Positions 43,477 to 52,053 of a stretch of 64,000 nt of DNA are shown here, one piece after another (position 1 is the first letter of the stretch; every line of letters begins with the position of its first letter). The notes under the pieces were generated by a model, which saw only the letters and a list, made by a program, of their open reading frames with translations, searched no databases and was not told the DNA's origin. A program made the position numbers and the translations under genes. The stretch comes from CAZDVQ01 sp964508975 (GTDB lineage Bacteria > Bacteroidota > Bacteroidia > Chitinophagales > Saprospiraceae), in assembly GCA_964508975.1 (NCBI GenBank), contig CAZDVQ010000015.1, positions 16,718 to 80,717 of the forward strand, read 5' to 3'.

Positions 43477-44253
43477 AATCAGCTTGGCAAACAAGGCCGG
43501 GAAAAAGCGTTTAACATAAATACCCCGTAATTCGGATTTTCCGATATACACTTCCTGCTTCTTTTTAGCTATCGCCTGGAGCATGCGCGCAGCGCAAGCT
43601 TCGGGCGATAGTCCGTTTCGGGTGGCCTCATCCATACTGCCTTGGGCTTTTCCATCAGCGGTTACTGCGTTTATGGAGATATTGGTGTGTACAAAGCCTG
43701 GGCAAAGCATGGTAACGTAGATATTATCAGCCCAAAGCTCGGCGCGTAAGCTATCAAAAAAGCCATGTAAGGCATGTTTTGAAGCTGCGTAGCCCGAGCG
43801 CATCGGGCTGCCAAACTTGCCGGCCAAGCTCGATACCACGGCCACATGCCCAGCCTTGCGGGCCACCCAAGATGGCAGTAAAGCCTTGGTTAAAATAACT
43901 GTACCATGGTAATTTACATCCATGAGTTTTTTATCTACAGCCGGGCTAGTTTCCAGGGCTAAAGAACGTTGACTCAAGCCAGCATTGTTGATTAGAATAT
44001 CTACTTGGCCCCAGAGGCTCAGCGCTGTTTGTACCGTGTCATGTAAAGTATCGTGTTGCTCTAGGTCCAGTGCTAGGAGTTTAACTTCAGCGCTGTTTGA
44101 GCCCAACTGCTGTACCAAGGTTTCTAATTTAGCGGTATTGCGGGCCGATAGGATGATTTTACAATCTACTTGGGCTAGCGCCTTGGCTAAAGCTTCACCA
44201 ATCCCCGATGAAGCGCCTGTGATCCAGATGACCTTATTTTTAAAGTATTCCAT
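43456..44253 (-). CDS. Short-chain dehydrogenase/reductase
   Basis: 265 residues, classical SDR. Cofactor motif WITGASSGIGEALA at residues 9-22, structural LINNAGLSQ, catalytic Ser in VAVVSSLAGKFG and Tyr/Lys in YAASKHALHGFF. It lacks a membrane span and oxidises or reduces an unknown hydroxyl or keto group with NAD(P). The C-terminus ends with basic residues (KRFFPALFAKLIRKAKVV), which can associate with membranes. Its last codons are the ones repeated at the far side of the neighbouring element. Confidence 0.9.
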   Translation of the reverse strand: MEYFKNKVIWITGASSGIGEALAKALAQVDCKIILSARNTAKLETLVQQLGSNSAEVKLLALDLEQHDTLHDTVQTALSLWGQVDILINNAGLSQRSLALETSPAVDKKLMDVNYHGTVILTKALLPSWVARKAGHVAVVSSLAGKFGSPMRSGYAASKHALHGFFDSLRAELWADNIYVTMLCPGFVHTNISINAVTADGKAQGSMDEATRNGLSPEACAARMLQAIAKKKQEVYIGKSELRGIYVKRFFPALFAKLIRKAKVV

Positions 44254-44388
44254 AAGTTACAATTGATAGTGTACGGCTAAAAGTAGCTAAGTTTTCCCAT
44301 AAACCCAGCTAAAATCCACGGCACAGGACACATTTCCAAAACTTTGAAAAAAAAGTAATCAAATCGTACCCGAAATCCAAATAATCAT

Positions 44389-44396
44389 TATCTTTG
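44389..44396 (+). promoter_or_regulatory. rpsT promoter -7 box
   Basis: TATCTTTG followed by CACTCC, the same context as the other ribosomal promoters. The leader of about 60 bases could carry autoregulation. Confidence 0.68.
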
Positions 44397-44457
44397 CACT
44401 CCAATTTTAAGCAATCCTAATTACAAAACTGGTTAAACAACCGTTTTTTTAAGTCAT

Positions 44458-44721
44458 ATGGCAAATCACAAATCATCGAAGAAGCGCGCGCGCCAAAACA
44501 CGAAACGCAGAATTCACAACCGTTACTACTTGAAATCAGCTCGTACAGTAATCCGTAAATTACGTGGTACTGAAGAAGTTGACCAAGCAGAGAAATTGTT
44601 GCCTTTGGTTGTTTCTAAAATTGACCGTTTGGTTAAGAAAAACTTGTTCCACAAGAACAAAGCTTCTAACCTCAAGAGCAAACTCCAGAAGTTTGTTAAC
44701 GGCTTGAAAAAAGCTGCCTAG
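44458..44721 (+). CDS. rpsT: 30S ribosomal protein S20
   Basis: 87 residues, three-helix protein: MANHKSSKKRARQNTKRRIH, NRYYLKSARTVIRKL, LVKKNLFHKNKASNLKSKLQ. It binds the 5' domain of 16S rRNA. Monocistronic, with a strong terminator 32 bases after the stop. Confidence 0.96.
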   Translation: MANHKSSKKRARQNTKRRIHNRYYLKSARTVIRKLRGTEEVDQAEKLLPLVVSKIDRLVKKNLFHKNKASNLKSKLQKFVNGLKKAA

Positions 44722-44752
44722 TTAGCAATTCATTTTGATCAATGTATATCTC

Positions 44753-44795
44753 ACCAGAGGTATCTGCTTTGCGGGTACCTCTGGTTTTGTTTTTT
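44753..44795 (+). terminator. rpsT terminator
   Basis: ACCAGAGGTA / TACCTCTGGT stem, then TTTGTTTTTT. Confidence 0.88.
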
Positions 44796-44806
44796 GATTG
44801 AGGGCT

Positions 44807-44869
44807 ATTCGTTGGTGTAATGTATTCTAAAGTTACTTCGCAACTTTAGAATACATTACACCAACGAAT
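44807..44869. repeat. Perfect palindrome with 28-bp arms
   Basis: ATTCGTTGGTGTAATGTATT and eight more bases at 44807-44834 are exactly complementary to 44842-44869 around a 7-base loop ACTTCGC. No T-run or reading frame. It sits between two convergent genes, 12 bases past the rpsT terminator. Confidence 0.85.
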
Positions 44870-44919
44870 GATAAAATGAATAATTGATGAAATGACCGTT
44901 TTGGAGCCCAAAAGCCCTC

Positions 44920-45423
44920 CTACAACAAATACGCTCCCTCATCATCACCGCTCAAGCGCACATCTATATGCTCTTGCAAAGTGGTTGATAACGTTATCCC
45001 GAAATAATCGGATTGCACCGGGAACGATTTATGCCTACGGTCTACCATAACCGCTACTTCAACTTTCTTGGGGAGTACATCCAGCAATGGGCGCATCGCG
45101 TAGAATATAGTTCGGCCTGTATTGGCCACGTCGTCAACAATCACTACCACCTTGCCTTCAATCTCGGCAATGGGTATATCAAGCTTGGCGGTACTCAATA
45201 CCGGGTTGCGCGGGTCCAATTTCAAATTGGCCTGGACCAAGTTAATGCTTGGGTCAATCTCGTTGATGGCCGCCGACAACCGCTTGGAAAATTCTAGTCC
45301 ATTGCGGTTAACCCCGGCCATGATAATTTCACGTTCGCCATAATTGCGCTCCAGGATTTCTATTGCCAGGCGCTTGGTTTTTTGTGCAATCTGTGTTGCA
45401 TTTAGTATTTGCATCTCGCTCAT
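44920..45423 (-). CDS. PyrR-like phosphoribosyltransferase
   Basis: 167 residues, type I phosphoribosyltransferase. The PRPP loop is VVVIVDDVANTGRTIFYAM. The C-terminal part VAVMVDRRHKSFPVQSDYFG is closer to PyrR than to hypoxanthine phosphoribosyltransferase. PyrR regulates pyrimidine genes and can have uracil phosphoribosyltransferase activity. No pyr genes or binding site are evident nearby, so regulation is not shown. It follows the subtilase stop by three bases and is probably co-transcribed. Confidence 0.78.
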   Translation of the reverse strand: MSEMQILNATQIAQKTKRLAIEILERNYGEREIIMAGVNRNGLEFSKRLSAAINEIDPSINLVQANLKLDPRNPVLSTAKLDIPIAEIEGKVVVIVDDVANTGRTIFYAMRPLLDVLPKKVEVAVMVDRRHKSFPVQSDYFGITLSTTLQEHIDVRLSGDDEGAYLL

Positions 45424-45426
45424 TGC

Positions 45427-47802
45427 TTATTGAACCACAAATTTACCCGTTTCTAGCACTTCTTCGGCAGATTTTAACTGATAAATATACGCACCCGGCG
45501 CCCAATTTTTAACCTGTAGCTGCTCGGTGCCTTTAGCGCCATTCAAGTTACGGCTCAGCACCAGCCTGCCGCTAGCATCTAATATGTTTAGCACCAATGG
45601 CTTGGACTCCTCAATATCGTAATCTATATTCAACCAATCGGTACTTGGATTCGGCCAAACACGTACAGCACCACTTGGTTGTGGTATCGTTTGCACGGCG
45701 ACAAAGGTGCAGGAACCATCATCTACATTGGCATTAGGGTTATAATTTACCGCCAAACTATCCATGCAGCCAAACACCAGGCATTGCACCACCGATTGGT
45801 AAGTGTTCAACTTGCCGTAGCCCCAATCAATGTTGGGCATTGGGCTCCAGGCTAAACTCAAACTATCGTTTCGGGCACTGCTTAGGATGGCTTGCTTCAC
45901 CTCTAACCAGGTAGCATCGGGCTGACATTCAAAATACAAAGCCGCCGTTCCTGCAACCGATGGCGAAGCCATCGAGGTACCACCGTTAATCGAATGGTAA
46001 CCTTCCAGTGCCAACAGCGGACTATTACTGTTCTGCATACTCTGGGCCAAACTCAGTGGAATACTCGATAATACCACGCCACCCGGTGACGTGATGTCGG
46101 GCTTCACACGCCCGTCGCGGGTAGGACCACGGCTTGAAAAGTCAGATATATAGCCCGTTGTATCGTTGTACAACTGTATGGCATACATGGTATCGCCCGC
46201 CCAGTTGACAAACGATGCTAAATTGTTGTACGAGCCAACCGTGAGTACATGGTCTGAACAAGCCCAACTGCTTACAATACTCTGTTGGTTATCGGGGTTC
46301 TGGTAATTGGCCACCGGCACGGGCGGGTTTTGCACGATGTTGGACGAGCCAAATACCGCCGCGCTCGACCAGATATCCCAGGTGCCAGTACCCCAACTGT
46401 TGAGTTGCCAATAATTCTGTGTGGTGGGTTGAATAATCCTGAACCACAGTTCATACACCCCCGCATACTCGGCAGCGTAAATTTTCAAGGTTACAGGTTG
46501 GCCCGCTGGCGTGTAAAACAATACCTGCACCACGCTGTCTAAGCCTCCGGGTGGCAGGTTAAAATCGGTCTGTATGTTGAAACTTTGTGTGGAGCCCAGG
46601 TTGGCATAGCTCGTGCGGTCGATATAATCCAAGGAGAAGTTAACCTGCTGAAAATCCGTGGTATCCGCAAAGCCAAAAAACTCAAACTGCTTACGGGTAT
46701 TATTGTAGGCAAACCAGGTGCTTTGCATGTTGCTGCCAGTCAATACCGGTTTCAAGTGCAATTTAAACCCACGGGCATTACCGGCGGCTTGGGCTAAAAA
46801 CCTTCCGGGTGCTTCATCCAGCAAGTTTTCAACCATCTGCGCGAATAAATCCGTTGCATCGTGCGAGCCGTAGTAATCGCCCACGCTCGAGTTGATAGAA
46901 CAAGCCTTGCCCATGGCCTCGGCCTGCTGGAAAATATAATGCACGGCATCCACGAAGTTGGCAAAAAAGTTTTCGTCAAGCTTAATGCGTACAAAAACAA
47001 TATCCGTTTCGGGCGCAATACCCGCATGTTTGCCTACTTGTAGGCCATTACCCGCTGCAATCCCCGTCACTTGCGAGCCATGCGCGGCATTCCCAGCGCT
47101 GTAGGTACAAACACCGCTGTTAATATCGTTGGCGTCCCATTGATAGCCGTAGCCGTAGCTCACATTAGCGCTTGCGCTCGATGCTTGATCCCAAATATAG
47201 GCCACCCGGGTGCTCCCATCGGCGTTTTTAAAATCACCGTGTTCAAAGCCCAGGTCGGTATCAATAATGCCCAGCACCACGCCCGAGCCTTTAAAACTGC
47301 GGGGTAAGATACCCAGTCCGAGGTGTACCGAATCGGCATGACAATTGGCCCGTACACTTTCGTTAAACACCACGCCACCGCGTAGTTCTGCCTCAATACG
47401 TTCAATACCAGGTACTTGGCGCAGTTTTAAAATAGCAGCACCTGTCAAATTCAGGGCATGAATATTTTTCAGGCCATACTTGTAGCGCCCGCCCAGCTTG
47501 GCCGTTTCGGTTTGCACCAGCTCAAGCGGCCCTTTCACCAGGCAGGGGATACTTTGTTTGCGCAGGTGGCTCGACTGCTGCAACTCTACCCACAAGCGCG
47601 GCGAAATAGACGCCTGCTGCGCTTGCCCGGTCAAACAGCCCAGCAACAGTATAATAAAGAGTAGATATTTGGGCGTTGCGGCTACGCCGCCGCTCCCCTC
47701 CGTGCTCGCTAAACGCTCGGTGCTGCGCACCGCCATGCTCCGCATGGCGCACTCCGGGCAGCTAACGCGACTCACTTGCACTGTCGTTGCTATATTTTTC
47801 AT
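45427..47802 (-). CDS. Secreted S8 subtilase with T9SS domain; GHR copy inside its signal region
   Basis: 791 residues. Catalytic triad: Asp in VVLGIIDTDLGFEHGDF (about 180), His in AHGSQVTGIAAG (about 237) and Ser in GGTSMASPSVAGTAALY. A type IX C-terminal domain (VWPNPSTDWLNIDYD ... PGAYIYQL) ends it. The hydrophobic signal core YLLFIILLLGCLTGQAQ starts only at about residue 46. Residues about 12-44 (including RSTERLASTEGSGGVAATPK) are encoded by a GHR copy. The promoter box at 47834-47841 supports the 47802 start, so the repeat is truly inside the coding region. Met codons within the repeat are alternative starts. Confidence 0.85.
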   Translation of the reverse strand: MKNIATTVQVSRVSCPECAMRSMAVRSTERLASTEGSGGVAATPKYLLFIILLLGCLTGQAQQASISPRLWVELQQSSHLRKQSIPCLVKGPLELVQTETAKLGGRYKYGLKNIHALNLTGAAILKLRQVPGIERIEAELRGGVVFNESVRANCHADSVHLGLGILPRSFKGSGVVLGIIDTDLGFEHGDFKNADGSTRVAYIWDQASSASANVSYGYGYQWDANDINSGVCTYSAGNAAHGSQVTGIAAGNGLQVGKHAGIAPETDIVFVRIKLDENFFANFVDAVHYIFQQAEAMGKACSINSSVGDYYGSHDATDLFAQMVENLLDEAPGRFLAQAAGNARGFKLHLKPVLTGSNMQSTWFAYNNTRKQFEFFGFADTTDFQQVNFSLDYIDRTSYANLGSTQSFNIQTDFNLPPGGLDSVVQVLFYTPAGQPVTLKIYAAEYAGVYELWFRIIQPTTQNYWQLNSWGTGTWDIWSSAAVFGSSNIVQNPPVPVANYQNPDNQQSIVSSWACSDHVLTVGSYNNLASFVNWAGDTMYAIQLYNDTTGYISDFSSRGPTRDGRVKPDITSPGGVVLSSIPLSLAQSMQNSNSPLLALEGYHSINGGTSMASPSVAGTAALYFECQPDATWLEVKQAILSSARNDSLSLAWSPMPNIDWGYGKLNTYQSVVQCLVFGCMDSLAVNYNPNANVDDGSCTFVAVQTIPQPSGAVRVWPNPSTDWLNIDYDIEESKPLVLNILDASGRLVLSRNLNGAKGTEQLQVKNWAPGAYIYQLKSAEEVLETGKFVVQ
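47669..47766 (+). repeat. GHR repeat, subfamily B (copy 13), inside the subtilase gene
   Basis: TTGGGCGTTGCGGCTACGCC, CTCGCTAAACGCTCGG, hairpin GGTGC-tgc-GCACC, and a CGCCATGC/GCATGGCG stem. It is read in frame on the minus strand as part of the subtilase N-terminus. Confidence 0.83.
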
Positions 47803-47833
47803 GGTACCGGGTTAATTGCACAAATTGACATGG

Positions 47834-47841
47834 TAAATATA
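47834..47841 (-). promoter_or_regulatory. Subtilase promoter box
   Basis: Minus-strand TATATTTA, one base from consensus. It places the transcript start about 25 bases upstream of the ATG at 47802. Confidence 0.45.
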
Positions 47842-47998
47842 CTGCAATTCTCGAAATTGGGTTCAACAGATGTGCGAGGGGGGCGGTAAAAATAGGCACC
47901 CCATAAGCTCCCATCCTTTGCATGGCTGCGGTTAGGACACATTTTTTAAATATATTGCAGCTTTGCCGCAATCTGCCCAAAGGGCAGACCATATAGGT

Positions 47999-48363
47999 AG
48001 CCGCGGGTAAGCGCAGCGCAACCCGGGGTAATTAACGCAGCGTCTACCCAAGCCCAGGCGCGGCGGCAAGCGTTAAAAATGGTTCTCTACATTGCATCGC
48101 CGCGCAAGGGCTCCGAGTTTTTTTTGCAAATATTAATTGGTATTAATGTCTTTTGCGCCTCCCCCCGCCGCTGCACAGACGCTCCGCGCCTTTGGTAGCG
48201 GGGGTTGGGCCGAGCTTCGCTCGACCGGGTTTCGGTACGGCTATCGTTCCGTGGCGATTGCTGTATCGTACGTGTCCAAACAGCTTGCCGCCACGGGTTT
48301 TCTATTGTTACGATGAACCCCGGGTTGCGCTTTATTCCCCAGGTTGCGCTTCGCTTACCCGCG
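47999..48363. repeat. Inverted pair of CCCGGGTTGCGCT repeats
   Basis: CCGCGGGTAAGCGCAGCGCA at 47999 is inverted at 48316-48363. The right arm carries a 19-base partial duplication (CAGGTTGCGCTTCGCTTACC). The intervening DNA is high-GC without a supported gene. Motifs like CCGGGTTGCGCTTCGCTTAC occur as dispersed repeats in many genomes. Confidence 0.55.
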
Positions 48364-48508
48364 GCTAGGATAAGGGGCTGCCCTCGCGGGCAGCGGCGGC
48401 AAAATTGACTGTTGGTACTTCGTGCCTGCAACTGAGCCGCCATGCTGGCGTCTCTACCCCAGCATCAATTTTCGGTTCATCGTTCATATTTCATCGTTCC
48501 TCGTTAAA

Positions 48509-48639
48509 GAACGGCGGCGTAGCCGCCGTTCCTGCGCCAGGCATGCGTAGGGCAGCGCCGTCGGCGCTGGTGCGTAGCACGGAGCGATTAGCGAACCCCG
48601 AAGCACGCCGACGGCGCATCGCGCCGGGGCGCCCAAAAA
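48509..48639 (-). repeat. GHR repeat, subfamily B (copy 14)
   Basis: CGGCGGC-gta-GCCGCCG, AGCGCCG-tc-CGGCGCT, GGTGC-gta-GCAC, GGAGCGATTAGCGAACCCC, CGGCGC-atc-GCGCCG, and the end GGGCGCCCAAAA. Confidence 0.85.
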
Positions 48640-48720
48640 GATTAAATGATAAGATGAATAAAGAGTAAACGACCTTTGTTTTGCGGTTTTTGCGATTTTG
48701 ATTTTTTGCATTTTTGTTTT

Positions 48721-48850
48721 GTAGAGACGTACGGCCGTACGTCTCCCGACCTATCACGCCACAGTACAGACGCAATATTGTACGTCTCCCGACCTAGCAC
48801 AGCAGCGAAAAGAACAAATGTAGAGACGTTCTAGGAACATCTCCCAGCGT
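48721..48850. repeat. Three tandem GAGACGT hairpins
   Basis: Unit 1 (GTAGAGACGTACGGCCGTAC...) holds a perfect 22-base palindrome. Units 2 and 3 (GACGCAATATTGTACGTC; GAGACGTTCTAGGAACATCT) are diverged. Units are joined by CCCGACCTANCAC. The same motif is nested in GHR copies 5, 9 and 15. Confidence 0.65.
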
Positions 48851-48913
48851 TTTTGCTGCAAATGTTCATTGGGGTATCTCCTGAATATGTCAAGAGATTG
48901 GGGTAGGCCCTAT

Positions 48914-48952
48914 AAAAAACGAACGGGCCCTCACTTAAGAGAACCCGTCGTT
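48914..48952 (-). terminator. Minus-strand terminator in long gap
   Basis: AACGACGGGTT / GGCCCGTTCG stem followed by TTTTTTA on the minus strand. Confidence 0.6.
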
Positions 48953-49033
48953 GTTAACCCAAAAAATAAGAGCCATGAAACACTTTATACAATAGCACCC
49001 GTTCAGGCGCCTTTGCAACATTGTAACGTTGCG
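48914..49033 (-). ncRNA. Candidate small RNA or attenuator with terminator
   Basis: A minus-strand box GACCTTTG near 49040-49047 (one base off TAnnTTTG) could start a transcript of about 120 bases. It would pass a GCAACGTT/AATGTTGC hairpin and a small ATG frame (ATGGCTCTTATTTTTTGGG, 13 codons). It would end at a terminator whose 3' arm (CCCGTTC) could instead pair with an upstream GAACGGG. No regulated gene follows for over 1 kb. Prediction only. Confidence 0.3.
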
Positions 49034-49236
49034 ATGACACAAAGGTCACACTTTCTTTTTAATTTTTTTTATTTTTTACTACATTTCGTGACAGGCTTTA
49101 GTATTTTTTAGGTTTTTGGTGCCCCATAGGCTTACATCTAGGCGATAAATAGCTGTATTTTGTAGAAAAACGCCCTACTGCCGATGTAATTTCCTTAATT
49201 TTGAGCTGCAAATTATTCATGATCTAAATCCGCACC

Positions 49237-51855
49237 ATGCATTTAAGTAAATATTTATTCCTGGCTGGAGTTGGCCTTTTTGCCTTCGGTTGCAAAACAA
49301 GTACAAAAACACCTGTTGTTGAAACCGAAATCAGGATGGTTGATACCCTAGTAGTAACAGCTCCGAAAAAAGAACCTAAAGCCGAAGCGCCTAAACCGGC
49401 TTTGTATAACCCAAGCTACACCCGCCGCAACGATTTGATCCACACCAAGTTGGATGTTCGTTTCAACTGGGAGAAACAACACTTGTATGGCAAAGCATGG
49501 CTCGAATTGAAGCCTTTGTTCTACCCCACCGATAGCCTTCGCCTCGATGCTAAAGGCTTTGATGTGGCCAAGGTAGCCATCATGAACGCTGGCGTGGAAA
49601 CCCCGTTGAAATACACCTACAACAACCGCGAGCTGAATATTAAACTCGACCGTTTTTATACCAGCAAGGAGAAATACACCATTTATATCGAGTACACGGC
49701 CAAGCCCAATGAATTGCCCTTGGGCGGTAGCAACGCCATTACCCAAGATAAAGGTCTGTACTTCATTAACCCTAAAGGTGAGGAGCCCAACAAGCCTCGT
49801 CAAATTTGGACCCAAGGCGAAACCGAGTCGAGCTCTTGCTGGTTCCCAACCGTTGATAAACCCAACGAAAGGTGTACCCAAGAGATTTTCATCACCATTG
49901 AAAATAACTTCAAAACCTTGTCGAACGGTGTAAAACAAAGCAGCACTGTAAACGCCGACGGTACCCGCACCGATTACTGGATCATGAACCAACCACATGC
50001 ACCATACTTGTTCATGATGGCCATTGGCGAGTTTGCCGTAGTGACCGATACCTGGAACGGTAAATTACTGGAATACTACGTTGAACCCAAGTACGAGCAA
50101 CACGCGAAGCAAATTTTTAACCATACCGGTGAAATGCTGAGCTTCTTCTCTGAAAAAATGGGCGTTGATTACCCTTGGCCAAAATACTCGCAAGTTATTG
50201 TTCGTGATTATGTATCTGGTGCCATGGAAAATACCACCGCCGTTATTTTCGGCGACTTCGTTCAGAAAACAGCACGCGAGCTGGAAGATAGCAACAACGA
50301 CGGTATCGTGGCGCACGAGATGTTCCACCACTGGTTTGGCGATTACGTAACCTGTGAAAGCTGGGCAAACCTACCATTGAACGAATCGTTTGCCAACTAC
50401 TCGGAATACCTTTGGTACGAGCACAAATACGGTAAAGATTTTGCCGAGAAACACCGCCTTGACGAGGCCAACGGTTATTTCACCGAGGCCAAGAATAGCA
50501 TCCATGACCTGATTTACTTCGATTACGAGAGCCGTGAGGACCCGTTTGACCGCCATAGCTACAACAAGGGTGGTACTATTTTGCACATGCTCCGCACTTA
50601 TGTTGGCGACGAAGCCTTCTTTGCCAGCTTGAAATATTACCTCAATAAACATGCTTATACAGAGGTTGAAGCACACGAACTTCGCCTAGCTTTTGAAGAC
50701 GTTACCGGTGAAGACCTTAACTGGTTCTTTAACCAATGGTTCTACGGCAAAGGCCACCCGGTTTTGAATATCGACTACGCTTGGGACGAAGCTAAAAAAG
50801 TAACCAACGTGACCATCACGCAAATGCAGGACTTTAGCAAAGTGCCGTTGTTTACCATACCAATGTATGTTGATGTTTACGCCGATGGTAAAACTACCCG
50901 CCAGCGTATCTGGGTAAAACAAGCCAGCGAAACCTTCAGCTTTGCTTCAAGCAGTAAACCTAACCTGGTGAACGTTGACGCTCAAAAAACCTTGCTCTGC
51001 GAGAAGAAAGACAATAAAGCACCTATCGAGCTTGCGTACCAGTATTACAACGCTCCAGAATTCGTTGACCGCCTTGAAGCATTGTCGGGCTTGAAAACCT
51101 TCCAACGCGAAGCACCTTACCGTGCTGTATACGAAGCAGCCTTAAACGACAAAAGCGAGGCACTACGTGGTTATGCTGTTAAATACATCAAGGCCGATAA
51201 GAGCGAAGAAGCTATCGCTGATAAAATCGCAGCCATAGCGCTCAACGATACCAAAGCACCTGTACGCGCGGAGGCTTACTACAAGTTGGCTGATATGAAT
51301 GCTGAAAAGTATTATGCCAATGCTGAAAAGACCATCGCTAACGATCGTTCTTACGCGGCTATTGCTGCTGCTTTAGATTACATCAAAACGGTGAACAAAG
51401 AAGCGGCCTTGAAATATGCTGCTTCATTAAACGAAACAGAAAGTAGCGACATCGCACTTGCAGTAGCAGATATTTACGCAGAAAGCGGCGACTTGAAATA
51501 CAGCAACTTTTACGAATCTGCTATCGGACGTTTTAGTGGTTACCCACAAATGCTCATCATGAACGCCTATGTAAGTTTGCTCCAAAAAAGCAACTCAGAA
51601 CAAGGCATGGTTGAAGGTGCTGCAAAACTGCGTAAATTGGCCCTTGACATGAGCGTTTCACAATTTGGCCGATATGCTGCAACCAACGGTATCCGTACCT
51701 TGAAAGGAACATTCCTGGAGAAAGCCAAGGACGCTACCGAAGCTGGTATTAAAGAAAGGTTCGAACTTCAAGCTGCCAACATGCAGGCCCTTATTGAAGA
51801 TATCAAAGCACAAGAAACCGACAAGATGTTGAAACAGTACTACAAAGGCTGGTAA
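49237..51855 (+). CDS. M1-family aminopeptidase lipoprotein
   Basis: 872 residues with a lipoprotein signal (MHLSKYLFLAGVGLFAFG, then C). The zinc site HEMFHHWFGDYVTCESWANL is near residue 358, with the downstream Glu in NESFANY. The exopeptidase motif GAMENTTAVIF is near 331. It removes N-terminal residues from peptides, here tethered to the membrane on the periplasmic or surface side. The C-terminal HEAT-like helical part (about residues 600-870) is normal for M1. Its own promoter region is AT-rich and a good terminator follows. Confidence 0.92.
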   Translation: MHLSKYLFLAGVGLFAFGCKTSTKTPVVETEIRMVDTLVVTAPKKEPKAEAPKPALYNPSYTRRNDLIHTKLDVRFNWEKQHLYGKAWLELKPLFYPTDSLRLDAKGFDVAKVAIMNAGVETPLKYTYNNRELNIKLDRFYTSKEKYTIYIEYTAKPNELPLGGSNAITQDKGLYFINPKGEEPNKPRQIWTQGETESSSCWFPTVDKPNERCTQEIFITIENNFKTLSNGVKQSSTVNADGTRTDYWIMNQPHAPYLFMMAIGEFAVVTDTWNGKLLEYYVEPKYEQHAKQIFNHTGEMLSFFSEKMGVDYPWPKYSQVIVRDYVSGAMENTTAVIFGDFVQKTARELEDSNNDGIVAHEMFHHWFGDYVTCESWANLPLNESFANYSEYLWYEHKYGKDFAEKHRLDEANGYFTEAKNSIHDLIYFDYESREDPFDRHSYNKGGTILHMLRTYVGDEAFFASLKYYLNKHAYTEVEAHELRLAFEDVTGEDLNWFFNQWFYGKGHPVLNIDYAWDEAKKVTNVTITQMQDFSKVPLFTIPMYVDVYADGKTTRQRIWVKQASETFSFASSSKPNLVNVDAQKTLLCEKKDNKAPIELAYQYYNAPEFVDRLEALSGLKTFQREAPYRAVYEAALNDKSEALRGYAVKYIKADKSEEAIADKIAAIALNDTKAPVRAEAYYKLADMNAEKYYANAEKTIANDRSYAAIAAALDYIKTVNKEAALKYAASLNETESSDIALAVADIYAESGDLKYSNFYESAIGRFSGYPQMLIMNAYVSLLQKSNSEQGMVEGAAKLRKLALDMSVSQFGRYAATNGIRTLKGTFLEKAKDATEAGIKERFELQAANMQALIEDIKAQETDKMLKQYYKGW

Positions 51856-51873
51856 TCAACTTCCATATATTTC

Positions 51874-51907
51874 AAAGCCCAAGCGCCTCGGTGCTTGGGC
51901 TTTTTTT
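51874..51907 (+). terminator. Terminator after M1 peptidase
   Basis: AAAGCCCAAGC / GCTTGGGCTTT stem with T7. Confidence 0.87.
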
Positions 51908-52053
51908 ATTCCTGAAAAATGGAAAAGCGTGCTAAAGTATAACCATAGGTTATAGGTTAAGCCAAACAAGCGCTTTAATTTTGAGCTCTATTTCACCCAT
52001 CCCCTGCGGCCGTCGCCAAGATGTGTTTTACGATAACCTAAAACAACTTGGCC

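Noticed and set aside
48869..49111. 80-residue plus-strand frame in the long gap
   Set aside because: No promoter fit, no signal or domain, hydrophobic end from AT-rich DNA, and a minus-strand terminator lies within it.
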